Of a stretch of 10,532 bases of DNA, positions 5,195 to 10,532 are shown piece by piece. A model generated the notes under the pieces. That model was not told the origin of the DNA. It worked only from the letters and a program-made list of their open reading frames with translations, and did not search any database. Every line of letters starts with the position of its first letter. Position 1 is the stretch's first letter. The translations under genes were made by a program, and so were the position numbers. This stretch comes from DASXRC01 sp036506795 (GTDB lineage: Bacteria > Actinomycetota > Actinomycetes > Mycobacteriales > Micromonosporaceae): assembly GCA_036506795.1 (NCBI GenBank), contig DASXRC010000072.1, positions 1 through 10,532 of the forward strand, given 5' to 3'.

Positions 5195-6769
5195 CTACTT
5201 GATGACGACGCGCAGCATGGCGACCGTGTCCGGGCCCTCGTGGCCGGACACCAGGCCCACCGACTTCAGCGGCGCGATCTCCCGTCGCTCCTGCTCGGAC
5301 GCCCCACCCTGCTCCGCCAGCCGCTGAATATCGAGGTACACGGCCGCGATCGCGCCACTGGACATGCCCGCCATGGTCTCGCGATAGGTCGCCGATTCGG
5401 ACAGCTTGCCCTGGGGCGCGTAGCCGCGCGTGCGGAGTTCGACACGGGCACCGTCCCGCGTGACCGTCACCTCGTCCCCAACGTTTCGGAGTGCCTTCGT
5501 CAGGGATGCCGCGAGGTCGGTTCCGGTGAGCTCGGCGACCGCTCGCAGCTCCGGTGTCGTCGCGTCGGTCAGCGCGAACGTGAGCGAGGCACCGGAGAGG
5601 GCCCGCATCGCCTCGGAGACGGCCTTGAACTCGGCCTGTGCCTTGGCGTACTCGGGGTCCTTGGCCAGCTCCGCGGCGACGTCCGGCGGCAGATCGGCGA
5701 GCTCTGGCCCACCGAGGAACTGACCGATTCCCGGCAGCCCCGTGTCTCCGAACTCCGGGAGCCCGATCGCGGCGGCGACGGCCGAGTTGGCCGGCTGCTC
5801 GCCCAGGCGGGCGAGCGCGTCGGTGGCCTTCACGGCGGGCGCAGGCTGGCTGAGACCCGACGCCCGCATGCGTACCTCGATCCCGTTGTCCGTCGCCTGG
5901 CCGGCGAGCACGATCCGGCCGGTCAAGGCCTCGAGGTCGGGCGGCTCCGAACCGCCGACGGTCATCCCGGACCGCATGGCCCCGACGAACACGGCCGCGA
6001 CCCGGCCGAGGTCTGCCCAGCCCAGCAGCGGTTGGTGGCCGGGCAGCGGAGCGACCGCGTCCCGGAACGTGTCGGCGGCCGCCAGAGGCGCGGCATTCGC
6101 CTGGGCCGCGGCGCTCGCCGCCGCGTCCTGAGAGGACGTGTCGCCGACCGCGACCAGCGCCCAGCGGTCGTCCACGGCGAAGCCGAATTTGTTCGCCCCG
6201 CGCTTGCCTTGCAGGGCCTTCAGCTCGTTGGCCGCCCGCCGGTCGTCGCTGCTCGCGATCGCGGCCAGCAGGTATGGCCGGTCCGCCTTGTCCTGCCACA
6301 CGGCGAGGCCGAACCGGTCCGCGAACCAGGGCTCGACGTGCGCGTGGTAGTCGGCCTCGTCGATGTCGACCGCGCCGAAGAGCCCGGCCTTGAGCTGGTC
6401 GATCGCGTCTTCGCCGCCCGTGCTCTTGGGGAACTTGCGCAGCAACGCATTGAGCTTGAGGCCGTGGCCCAGTCCGGGGGACAGGTCCAGGCGGGCGAAC
6501 GCGGCGACGGAGGCCGGCACGGCCTCCTCCGGCTGCGGGCCCGAGCCGTTCCACAACCGGACCCCGGCGAACGCCGCGCCACCCAACAGCAGCGCGACGA
6601 CCACCCCGATCGAGAGAAGGATTGTGGTACGCCGGCGACGCGGTCGCCCGTCGTCGGTCGACACCGGCGCGCCGAACTCGATGACGGTGGGCTGGGCTGA
6701 CCACGGGTCGGCACCCGGCGGCACGTACGGCGGGCGGTCTGGGTTGGTCGGGGGCGGCTGCTCGGTCAC
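5195..6769 (-). CDS. Membrane-anchored DUF3352-type protein
   Basis: This 524-residue protein is of unknown function. The N-terminus is cytoplasmic and Pro-rich (about 1-40), followed by a basic RPRRRR stretch at 42-47 and one membrane helix at about 49-70, so the remaining roughly 450 residues should lie outside the cell. That part begins with a PEEAVPASVAAFARLDLS segment and has the repeated beta/helix pattern and Ala/Leu-rich composition I associate with DUF3352; the family call is from memory of such sequences. The open frame extends upstream to an ATG at 6991, but that would overlap ndgR. I chose GTG 6769 because GAAGGGA lies 5 bases before it and the Pro-rich tail typical of anchored actinobacterial proteins begins there. 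It lies 67 bases downstream of ndgR on the same strand and may share its transcript. No catalytic motif is visible. Confidence 0.85.
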   Translation of the reverse strand: MTEQPPPTNPDRPPYVPPGADPWSAQPTVIEFGAPVSTDDGRPRRRRTTILLSIGVVVALLLGGAAFAGVRLWNGSGPQPEEAVPASVAAFARLDLSPGLGHGLKLNALLRKFPKSTGGEDAIDQLKAGLFGAVDIDEADYHAHVEPWFADRFGLAVWQDKADRPYLLAAIASSDDRRAANELKALQGKRGANKFGFAVDDRWALVAVGDTSSQDAAASAAAQANAAPLAAADTFRDAVAPLPGHQPLLGWADLGRVAAVFVGAMRSGMTVGGSEPPDLEALTGRIVLAGQATDNGIEVRMRASGLSQPAPAVKATDALARLGEQPANSAVAAAIGLPEFGDTGLPGIGQFLGGPELADLPPDVAAELAKDPEYAKAQAEFKAVSEAMRALSGASLTFALTDATTPELRAVAELTGTDLAASLTKALRNVGDEVTVTRDGARVELRTRGYAPQGKLSESATYRETMAGMSSGAIAAVYLDIQRLAEQGGASEQERREIAPLKSVGLVSGHEGPDTVAMLRVVIK

Positions 6770-6784
6770 GGAAGTCCCTTCGAT

Positions 6785-6819
6785 TGGCGAGCCGGCCACA
6801 TCGTAGTCATCGCTCGCCA
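6785..6819. other. Inverted repeat between ndgR and the DUF3352 gene
   Basis: TGGCGAGC (6785-6792) and GCTCGCCA (6812-6819) form an 8-bp stem with a 19-base loop. On the minus strand the loop contains TACGAT, a possible -10 box for the DUF3352 gene, though with no clear -35. It could be an attenuator, an operator or chance. Confidence 0.35.
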
Positions 6820-6836
6820 GTCCCGGGGGACCACCG

Positions 6837-7523
6837 TTACAACCCGGACAGGCGCTGACCGGCGCGGACGACCGCCATCGCGTGCCGGTCACCGGGGCGC
6901 CGACCCATCCGCTCGATCGGCCCGGAGACGCTGATCGCCGCGATGACGCGTCCGGTCCGGTCGCGGATCGGCGCCGACACGCTGGCGACACCGGGCTCCC
7001 GCTCCGCGACGCTCTGGGACCAGCCGCGCCGTCGGACCTCGGCCAGCTGGCGTCCGGTGAACTTGCACCGCGGCAGCAGTGGCATCACGGCCTCCGGCGG
7101 CTCCCACGCAAGCAGAATCTGCGCCGCCGAGCCCGCGGTCATCGGCAGGACGGAGCCGACCGGCACGGTGTCCCGCAGGCCGCTCGCCCGCTCCGCGGCG
7201 GCGACGCAGATCCGCTCGTCCGCGCGGCGCAGGAACAGCTGTGCGCTCTCTCCGGTGGCGTCGCGGAGCGCGGCGAGCATCGGCTCGGCGGCGGTGAGCA
7301 GCACGTCCGGTGCGGCGTTCGCGAGCTCGCCCAGGCGGGGGCCCGGCCGCCACCGCCCCTGGGTGTCGCGCACCAGCATTCGGTGGATCTCCAACGCCTG
7401 CGCCAGCCGATGCGCGGTCGCGCGGGGTAGCTTGGTGCGTTCGACGAGCTCGGCCAGAGATGCGCCGTCCACGCAGGCGGCGAGGATCACCACCGCCTTG
7501 TCGAGGACGCCGACACCGCTCAT
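6837..7523 (-). CDS. ndgR: IclR-family regulator NdgR (LtbR-like)
   Basis: This 228-residue IclR-family DNA-binding protein, of the type called NdgR in Streptomyces and LtbR in Corynebacterium, is known in those genera to regulate leuCD and other amino-acid genes. The N-terminal winged helix-turn-helix spans about 4-65 (SGVGVLDKAVVIL, then LPRATAHRLAQALE as the recognition region). The C-terminal effector domain spans about 66-228, with GESAQLFLRR, SGLRDTVPVGS, LPMTAGSAAQILLAWE and REPGVASVSAPIRD, all hallmarks of this subgroup. I chose ATG 7523 because the conserved MSGVGVLDK start is there. An in-frame GTG at 7535 is an alternative that has a better-looking GGGAGG upstream. It is divergent from leuC with a 49-base gap, the classic arrangement. 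The effector is not determinable here. Confidence 0.93.
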   Translation of the reverse strand: MSGVGVLDKAVVILAACVDGASLAELVERTKLPRATAHRLAQALEIHRMLVRDTQGRWRPGPRLGELANAAPDVLLTAAEPMLAALRDATGESAQLFLRRADERICVAAAERASGLRDTVPVGSVLPMTAGSAAQILLAWEPPEAVMPLLPRCKFTGRQLAEVRRRGWSQSVAEREPGVASVSAPIRDRTGRVIAAISVSGPIERMGRRPGDRHAMAVVRAGQRLSGL

Positions 7524-7526
7524 ACT
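7498..7526 (+). promoter_or_regulatory. Candidate leuCD promoter
   Basis: TTGTCG at 7498-7503 and CATACT at 7521-7526 are 17 bases apart, each matching 4 of 6 consensus bases. The -10 overlaps the ndgR start codon, so transcription would begin near 7534 and give a leader of about 40 bases. NdgR bound here could control leuCD. Confidence 0.45.
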
Positions 7527-7556
7527 GTGTCCCACGAAGCGAAACTTACCTCCCAA

Positions 7557-7586
7557 AATTTAGGATGTCCAGATGGTGGGAGTCAC
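7557..7586 (-). promoter_or_regulatory. Candidate ndgR promoter
   Basis: Read on the minus strand, GTGACT (7586-7581) and TAAATT (7562-7557) are 18 bases apart. The -35 lies inside the first leuC codons. Transcription would begin near 7550, leaving a short leader of about 27 bases before ATG 7523. Confidence 0.4.
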
Positions 7587-8997
7587 TCCGGCGACCGCGG
7601 CGGGCCGTACGCTCGCCGAGAAGGTATGGGACGCGCACGTCGTGAGGTCCGCGGCGGGCGAGCCGGACCTGCTCTACGTCGACCTACATCTGCTGCACGA
7701 GGTGACGAGCCCGCAGGCGTTCGACGGATTGCGCGCCGCCGGCCGGAGGGTCCGCCGCACCGACCTGACCATCGCGACCGAGGATCACAACACCCCGACC
7801 GACGATCTGGCGACGATCCGGGACCCCGTCTCGCGTACGCAGATCGAGACGCTCCGCCGCAACTGCGCCGAGTTCGGCGTCAAGCTGCATCCGCTCGGCG
7901 ACGCCCAGCAGGGCATCGTTCACGTCATCGGGCCGCAGCAGGGCCTGACACAGCCGGGCATGACGATCGTCTGCGGCGACTCGCATACCGCGACGCACGG
8001 CGCCTTCGGGGCGCTCGCGTTCGGCATCGGCACGAGCGAGGTCGAGCACGTCCTCGCCACGCAGACGCTGCCCCAGATCCGACCCCGGACGATGGCGGTC
8101 ACGGTCTCCGGCGAGCTGCCCGCCGGCGTCACAGCGAAGGACCTGATCCTCGCGCTCATCGCGCGGGTCGGCACGGGCGCCGGCCGCGGCCACATCGTCG
8201 AGTACCGCGGCGAGGCGATCCGGCGGCTCTCCATGGAGGGCCGGATGACCATCTCGAACATGTCCATCGAGTGGGGCGCGAAGGCCGGCATGATTGCGCC
8301 CGACGAGACGACCTTCGGCTGGCTGGAGGGGCGACCGTACGCGCCGCGTGGTGCCGCGTGGGAGGCCGCGCTGGAGCGGTGGCGGACGCTGGCCACCGAT
8401 GCGGACGCCGCGTTCGACACCGAGGTGGCGCTCGACGCCGGCCGGCTCAGCCCGTTCGTCACCTGGGGCACGAACCCTGGCCAGGGCGCGTCCCTGGACG
8501 GGGCGGTGCCCGATCCGGACGAGTTCGCCGAGGAGGCCGACCGGGCAGCGGCCCGGAGGGCGCTGACGTACATGGACCTCGCGCCCGGCACCGCGCTGCG
8601 CGACGTCGCCGTCGACGTCGTGTTCCTCGGCTCCTGCACGAACGGGCGCCTCGAGGACCTGCGAGCCGCGGCGGAGGTGCTGCGGGGCCGGCGGGTGGCC
8701 GACGGCGTACGCATGCTGGTCGTTCCAGGCTCGGCCGAGGTACGCGCGGCGGCCGAGCGGGAGGGGCTCGACGCCGTGTTCACCACGGCGGGAGCGGAGT
8801 GGCGGTTCGCCGGCTGCTCGATGTGTCTCGGCATGAACCCGGACACGCTCAAGCCTGGGCAGCGTTCGGCGTCCACCTCCAATCGCAACTTCGAGGGTCG
8901 GCAGGGGCGTGGCGGGCGTACGCATCTCGTCTCGCCGCCCGTCGCCGCCGCCACGGCCGTCGTCGGCCGGCTGGCCGCGCCGACCGACCTGAACTAG
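7573..8997 (+). CDS. leuC: 3-isopropylmalate dehydratase large subunit LeuC
   Basis: LeuC is the iron-sulfur subunit of isopropylmalate isomerase, which with LeuD converts 2-isopropylmalate to 3-isopropylmalate in leucine synthesis. The 474 residues match the usual length. The aconitase-type [4Fe-4S] ligands are C355 in GSCTNGR and C415 and C418 in GCSMCLGMNPD. Other family marks are EKVWDAHVV near the start, DHNTP, and CGDSHTATHGAFGALAFGIG. The ATG at 7573 has TAGGA 7-8 bases upstream; a GTG at 7576 is a minor alternative. It is the first gene of leuCD, and its stop codon overlaps the leuD ribosome binding site, so the two subunits should be made in balance. The divergent ndgR is its likely regulator. 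Confidence 0.98.
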   Translation: MVGVTPATAAGRTLAEKVWDAHVVRSAAGEPDLLYVDLHLLHEVTSPQAFDGLRAAGRRVRRTDLTIATEDHNTPTDDLATIRDPVSRTQIETLRRNCAEFGVKLHPLGDAQQGIVHVIGPQQGLTQPGMTIVCGDSHTATHGAFGALAFGIGTSEVEHVLATQTLPQIRPRTMAVTVSGELPAGVTAKDLILALIARVGTGAGRGHIVEYRGEAIRRLSMEGRMTISNMSIEWGAKAGMIAPDETTFGWLEGRPYAPRGAAWEAALERWRTLATDADAAFDTEVALDAGRLSPFVTWGTNPGQGASLDGAVPDPDEFAEEADRAAARRALTYMDLAPGTALRDVAVDVVFLGSCTNGRLEDLRAAAEVLRGRRVADGVRMLVVPGSAEVRAAAEREGLDAVFTTAGAEWRFAGCSMCLGMNPDTLKPGQRSASTSNRNFEGRQGRGGRTHLVSPPVAAATAVVGRLAAPTDLN

Positions 8998-9002
8998 GAG
9001 GA
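8996..9002 (+). promoter_or_regulatory. Strong ribosome binding site of leuD overlapping the leuC stop
   Basis: AGGAGGA begins within the leuC TAG stop and ends 5 bases before the leuD ATG at 9008. It is the strongest Shine-Dalgarno sequence in the window and points to translational coupling. Confidence 0.8.
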
Positions 9003-9007
9003 CGGCT

Positions 9008-9595
9008 ATGGACAGGTTCACCGCACACACCGGTACGGCGCTGCCGCTGCGCCGATCCAACGTGGATACCGACCAGATCATCCCGGCCGTGTATCTCAAG
9101 CGAGTGACCCGAACCGGCTTCGCCGACGGGCTGTTCAGCGCGTGGCGCGAAGATCCGGAATTTGTGCTCAACAACCCCGTGTATTCGGGGGCATCGATTC
9201 TCTTGGCGGGTCCCGAGTTCGGCACCGGTTCCTCGCGCGAACACGCCGTGTGGGCCTTGCGCGACTGGGGCTTCCGCGCCGTGATCTCCCCGCGCTTCGG
9301 CGACATCTTCCGCGGCAATGCCCTCAAGGAGGGGCTGCTGCCGGTCGAGCTGGAATTGACGGCGGTGGAGGCGTTGTGGGACCTCGTCGAGCACGTTCCG
9401 GCCACGCCGATCACCGTCGACCTCACCGCCCGAGAGGTGCGCTCCGACGGCTCCACGTGGGCGTTCCAGCTCGATGACTTCAGCCGCTGGCGGTTGCTCG
9501 AAGGCCTTGACGATATTGGTCTGACGCTCCGGCACGAGGTCGAGATCAGCGCGTACGAGCACTCCCGGCCGCCCTTCCTGCCCGTCGTGCGATAG
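9008..9595 (+). CDS. leuD: 3-isopropylmalate dehydratase small subunit LeuD
   Basis: LeuD is the swivel-domain subunit that completes the isopropylmalate isomerase active site with LeuC. The 195 residues are the usual length. The bacterial LeuD start is clear (FTAHTGTALPLRRSNVDTDQIIPA), along with the substrate-binding loop GTGSSREHA at residues 72-80 and SPRFGDIFRGNALKEGLLPV downstream. It begins 10 bases after leuC and ends 151 bases before hup. Between leuD and hup lies a terminator candidate, so hup is probably transcribed separately. Confidence 0.98.
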   Translation: MDRFTAHTGTALPLRRSNVDTDQIIPAVYLKRVTRTGFADGLFSAWREDPEFVLNNPVYSGASILLAGPEFGTGSSREHAVWALRDWGFRAVISPRFGDIFRGNALKEGLLPVELELTAVEALWDLVEHVPATPITVDLTAREVRSDGSTWAFQLDDFSRWRLLEGLDDIGLTLRHEVEISAYEHSRPPFLPVVR

Positions 9596-9631
9596 ACCTT
9601 TCGCTCGCGCCGGCGCGTCGTGGCGGGCGAA

Positions 9632-9656
9632 TCCGTTGCGACGCAAGGACTTTTTT
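9632..9656 (+). terminator. Intrinsic terminator candidate after leuCD
   Basis: TCC(9632-9634)-bulged G-TTGC pairs with GCAA-GGA (9643-9649), giving a 7-bp stem with a one-base bulge and a 3-base loop, followed by C and T6 (9651-9656). A six-T run is rare in DNA this GC-rich and fits a Rho-independent terminator 36 bases after leuD. A separate perfect palindrome CGCGCCGGCGCG lies at 9606-9617. Confidence 0.5.
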
Positions 9657-9667
9657 GCGCCAGATGT

Positions 9668-9696
9668 TTGTGTCCCGCTGGCAGAGGGCATACGGT
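9668..9696 (+). promoter_or_regulatory. Candidate hup promoter
   Basis: TTGTGT at 9668-9673 and TACGGT at 9691-9696 are 17 bases apart. Transcription would begin near 9703, giving a leader of about 44 bases with GGAGG at 9736-9740. Confidence 0.45.
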
Positions 9697-9746
9697 GCGC
9701 GCAGAATGGCTCGCGTGAGTCCAGTTGTGTGTACGGGAGGGAAGTC

Positions 9747-10208
9747 GTGAACAAGGCCGAGCTCATCGATGCGCTCTCCGCACGTCTGGGGGACAAGAGG
9801 ACGGCGACCGCTGCGCTCGACGCGGTCCTCGCCGAGGTCCAGGCTGCGGTTACTAAGGGCGACCGGGTCGCCATCACCGGATTCGGTGTCTTCGAGAAGC
9901 GGGTGCGCGGAGCCCGGACCGCGCGCAACCCGCGTACCGGTGAGGCCGTCAAGGTGAAGAAGACGTCCGTCCCGGCATTCCGTGCCGGCGCCGGGTTCAA
10001 GGAGATGGTCGCCAGCGGCCGCGTGCCGAAGGCCGCCGCCGCGAAGAAGACGGCAACGAAGAGCACCGCGAAGAAGACGGCTGCGAAGACGACGCGCGCG
10101 GCCAGCAAGAGCACCGCTCGGGCTTCCGCCACCGCCAAGGCCGCAGCCAAGAAGGCGCCGGCCAAGAGCGCACCGGCGAGGAAGTCCGCGACCAAGCGCG
10201 CGCGCTGA
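9747..10208 (+). CDS. hup: HU-family nucleoid protein with Lys/Ala-rich C-terminal tail
   Basis: This is an HU-type histone-like protein that bends and compacts DNA. The 153 residues consist of an HU core (about 1-90) and a basic tail. In the core, VNKAELIDALSARLG is the usual start, GFGVFEKR (45-52) and ARNPRTGE (59-66) form the DNA-binding arm with the intercalating P62, and VPAFRAGAGFKE closes it. The tail (about 95-153) is almost only Lys, Ala, Arg, Ser and Thr, with repeated AAKK/TAKKT-like blocks, as in mycobacterial HupB and Streptomyces HupS; there such tails bind DNA and can be acetylated. I chose GTG 9747 because GGAGG at 9736-9740 lies 6 bases before and homology starts there; the in-frame upstream extension to 9636 crosses the promoter and is unlike HU. 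hup after leuD is conserved in many actinobacteria. Confidence 0.95.
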   Translation: MNKAELIDALSARLGDKRTATAALDAVLAEVQAAVTKGDRVAITGFGVFEKRVRGARTARNPRTGEAVKVKKTSVPAFRAGAGFKEMVASGRVPKAAAAKKTATKSTAKKTAAKTTRAASKSTARASATAKAAAKKAPAKSAPARKSATKRAR

Positions 10209-10229
10209 TTCCGACCGCGGACCACGCAC

Positions 10230-10260
10230 GGGGGCGTCCACCACGACGGTGGGCGCCCTC
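10230..10260 (+). terminator. Hairpin terminator candidate after hup
   Basis: GGGCGTCCACC (10232-10242) pairs with GGTGGGCGCCC (10248-10258) over 11 positions with one G-U pair, with loop ACGAC; two more outer pairs reach 10230 and 10260. It begins 21 bases after the hup stop. No T-run follows, as is common in high-GC actinobacteria. Confidence 0.6.
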
Positions 10261-10261
10261 T

Positions 10262-10354
10262 GCTAGCTGGCCCTCGCTGAGCTAGCTGGCCCTCGCTCCG
10301 CTCGGGCGGCTCGCGCTGTGCTGCTGGCCCTCGCTCCGCTCGGGCGGCTCGCGC
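10262..10354. repeat. Tandem GC-rich direct repeats
   Basis: The 17-mer GCTAGCTGGCCCTCGCT occurs at 10262-10278 and 10281-10297 (19-base period). A 32-base unit, starting GCTGGCCCTCGCTCCG, occurs exactly at 10285-10316 and 10323-10354 (38-base period) and shares its first part with the 17-mer. No coding frame is convincing here. Confidence 0.8.
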
Positions 10355-10381
10355 CGCCGTCGGGCGGCGCCTTCGCCCTCC

Positions 10382-10473
10382 GGGCGCCGGCGACTTCGTC
10401 GCGGCGTCCTCGGGCTCCAGGCGCCGCCGCGGCGCGAGCGACCGGGGTGGGCGCCGGCGACTTCGTCGCGGCG
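10382..10473. repeat. Two copies of a hairpin-forming 25-base repeat
   Basis: The 25-base unit beginning GGGCGCCGGCGACTTC is exact at 10382-10406 and 10449-10473. Each folds as a CGAC/GTCG inner stem with a TTC loop, a bulged G, and a 7-bp outer stem that uses flanking bases; the first copy keeps the outer stem through a G-U pair. This is the behaviour of a REP-like palindromic intergenic repeat. The rest of 10209-10532 shows no supported gene except a possible fragment at the end. Confidence 0.7.
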
Positions 10474-10486
10474 CCGGAGTTGGTGA

Positions 10487-10532
10487 TCAGCCGACCAGCG
10501 GGAGGCGGTCGGAGCCGGCCACGGCGGCGCCG
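10487..10532 (-). CDS. Possible C-terminal end of a minus-strand gene
   Basis: Reading from the window edge on the minus strand gives GAAVAGSDRLPLVG followed by TGA at 10489-10487. The sequence leaves the repeat-rich zone just here and codon use looks normal for the organism. Fourteen residues are too few to name a product or to prove coding. Confidence 0.22.
   Translation of the reverse strand, partial: GAAVAGSDRLPLVG

Noticed and set aside
5145..6704. Alternative 519-codon minus frame over the DUF3352 gene, and the 486-codon plus frame 5240-6700
   Set aside because: The frame ending at 5195 has a membrane anchor, a proper ribosome binding site and a folded-protein composition; the others read as Arg/Gly-rich shadows.
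6770..6991. N-terminal extension of the DUF3352 gene to ATG 6991
   Set aside because: It would overlap ndgR by about 150 bases and adds a low-complexity Ser/Arg stretch; GTG 6769 has a ribosome binding site.
7524..7556. TTG 7556 as the ndgR start
   Set aside because: The family start MSGVGVLDK lies at 7523 and the extra residues cover the likely promoter and ribosome binding site; GTG 7535 remains a weaker alternative.
7684..9456. Minus-strand open frame of 590 codons opposite leuC/leuD (and 8849-10225)
   Set aside because: It spans two well-conserved genes and an intergenic gap, and its translation has shadow-type composition.
9606..9617. CGCGCCGGCGCG palindrome as a regulatory site
   Set aside because: GC-only palindromes of this length are expected by chance in DNA of this composition; mentioned only as context.
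9636..9746. Extension of hup upstream to 9636
   Set aside because: The added 37 residues are unlike HU and cross the T6 tract and the promoter-like boxes; GTG 9747 has a clear Shine-Dalgarno.
10262..10473. CRISPR array
   Set aside because: Repeats are of different lengths with very short or unequal spacers, no regular repeat-spacer pattern and no cas genes.

Overview
The window is high-GC actinobacterial chromosome, most likely from the family Micromonosporaceae. I infer this from third-position G/C bias in every real gene, frequent GTG starts, an HU protein with a Lys/Ala-rich tail, an IclR regulator that closely matches what I remember of Micromonospora/Salinispora NdgR proteins, and the conserved order FAH-family enzyme, tRNA-Gln, tRNA-Glu, ndgR, leuC, leuD, hup. 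The genus cannot be fixed from sequence alone. Mobile-element genes, CRISPR arrays and phage genes were not seen.

Layout. Positions 14-463 encode a small multi-helix membrane protein, possibly continuing from upstream. Positions 562-3872 hold the kdpDE two-component pair (potassium/turgor sensing), joined by a Shine-Dalgarno sequence that overlaps the kdpD stop codon. Positions 3873-4048 hold a C-rich stretch, a perfect 21-bp inverted repeat and an 11-bp direct repeat, followed by a fumarylacetoacetate-hydrolase-family enzyme (4049-4837). Two tRNA genes follow, Gln(CTG) at 4927 and Glu(CTC) at 5075, closed by a 13-bp hairpin that also lies at the 3' end of the oppositely oriented next gene. 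On the minus strand are a membrane-anchored DUF3352-type protein (5195-6769) and, upstream of it, the IclR-family regulator ndgR (6837-7523). Divergent from ndgR across 49 bp are leuC (7573-8997) and leuD (9008-9595), the two subunits of isopropylmalate isomerase. A T6-tract terminator candidate separates them from hup (9747-10208). The last 324 bases carry a hairpin terminator, then tandem and hairpin-forming GC-rich repeats, and perhaps the last codons of a minus-strand gene.

How the genes work together. KdpD and KdpE form a phosphorelay whose usual target, the kdpFABC potassium pump, is not in the window. NdgR-type regulators control the divergent leuCD genes in other actinobacteria, and the shared 49-bp gap with back-to-back promoter-like boxes fits this. 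The tRNA pair, the leucine genes and HU form a housekeeping neighbourhood. In Mycobacterium gltX (glutamyl-tRNA synthetase) lies between the FAH gene and the tRNAs; here it is absent from that place.

I did not find a convincing undescribed system. The most notable signals are the non-coding elements (the 21-bp inverted repeat and the 3'-terminal repeat cluster), a short DUF4118-like membrane protein next to kdpD, and the missing gltX.
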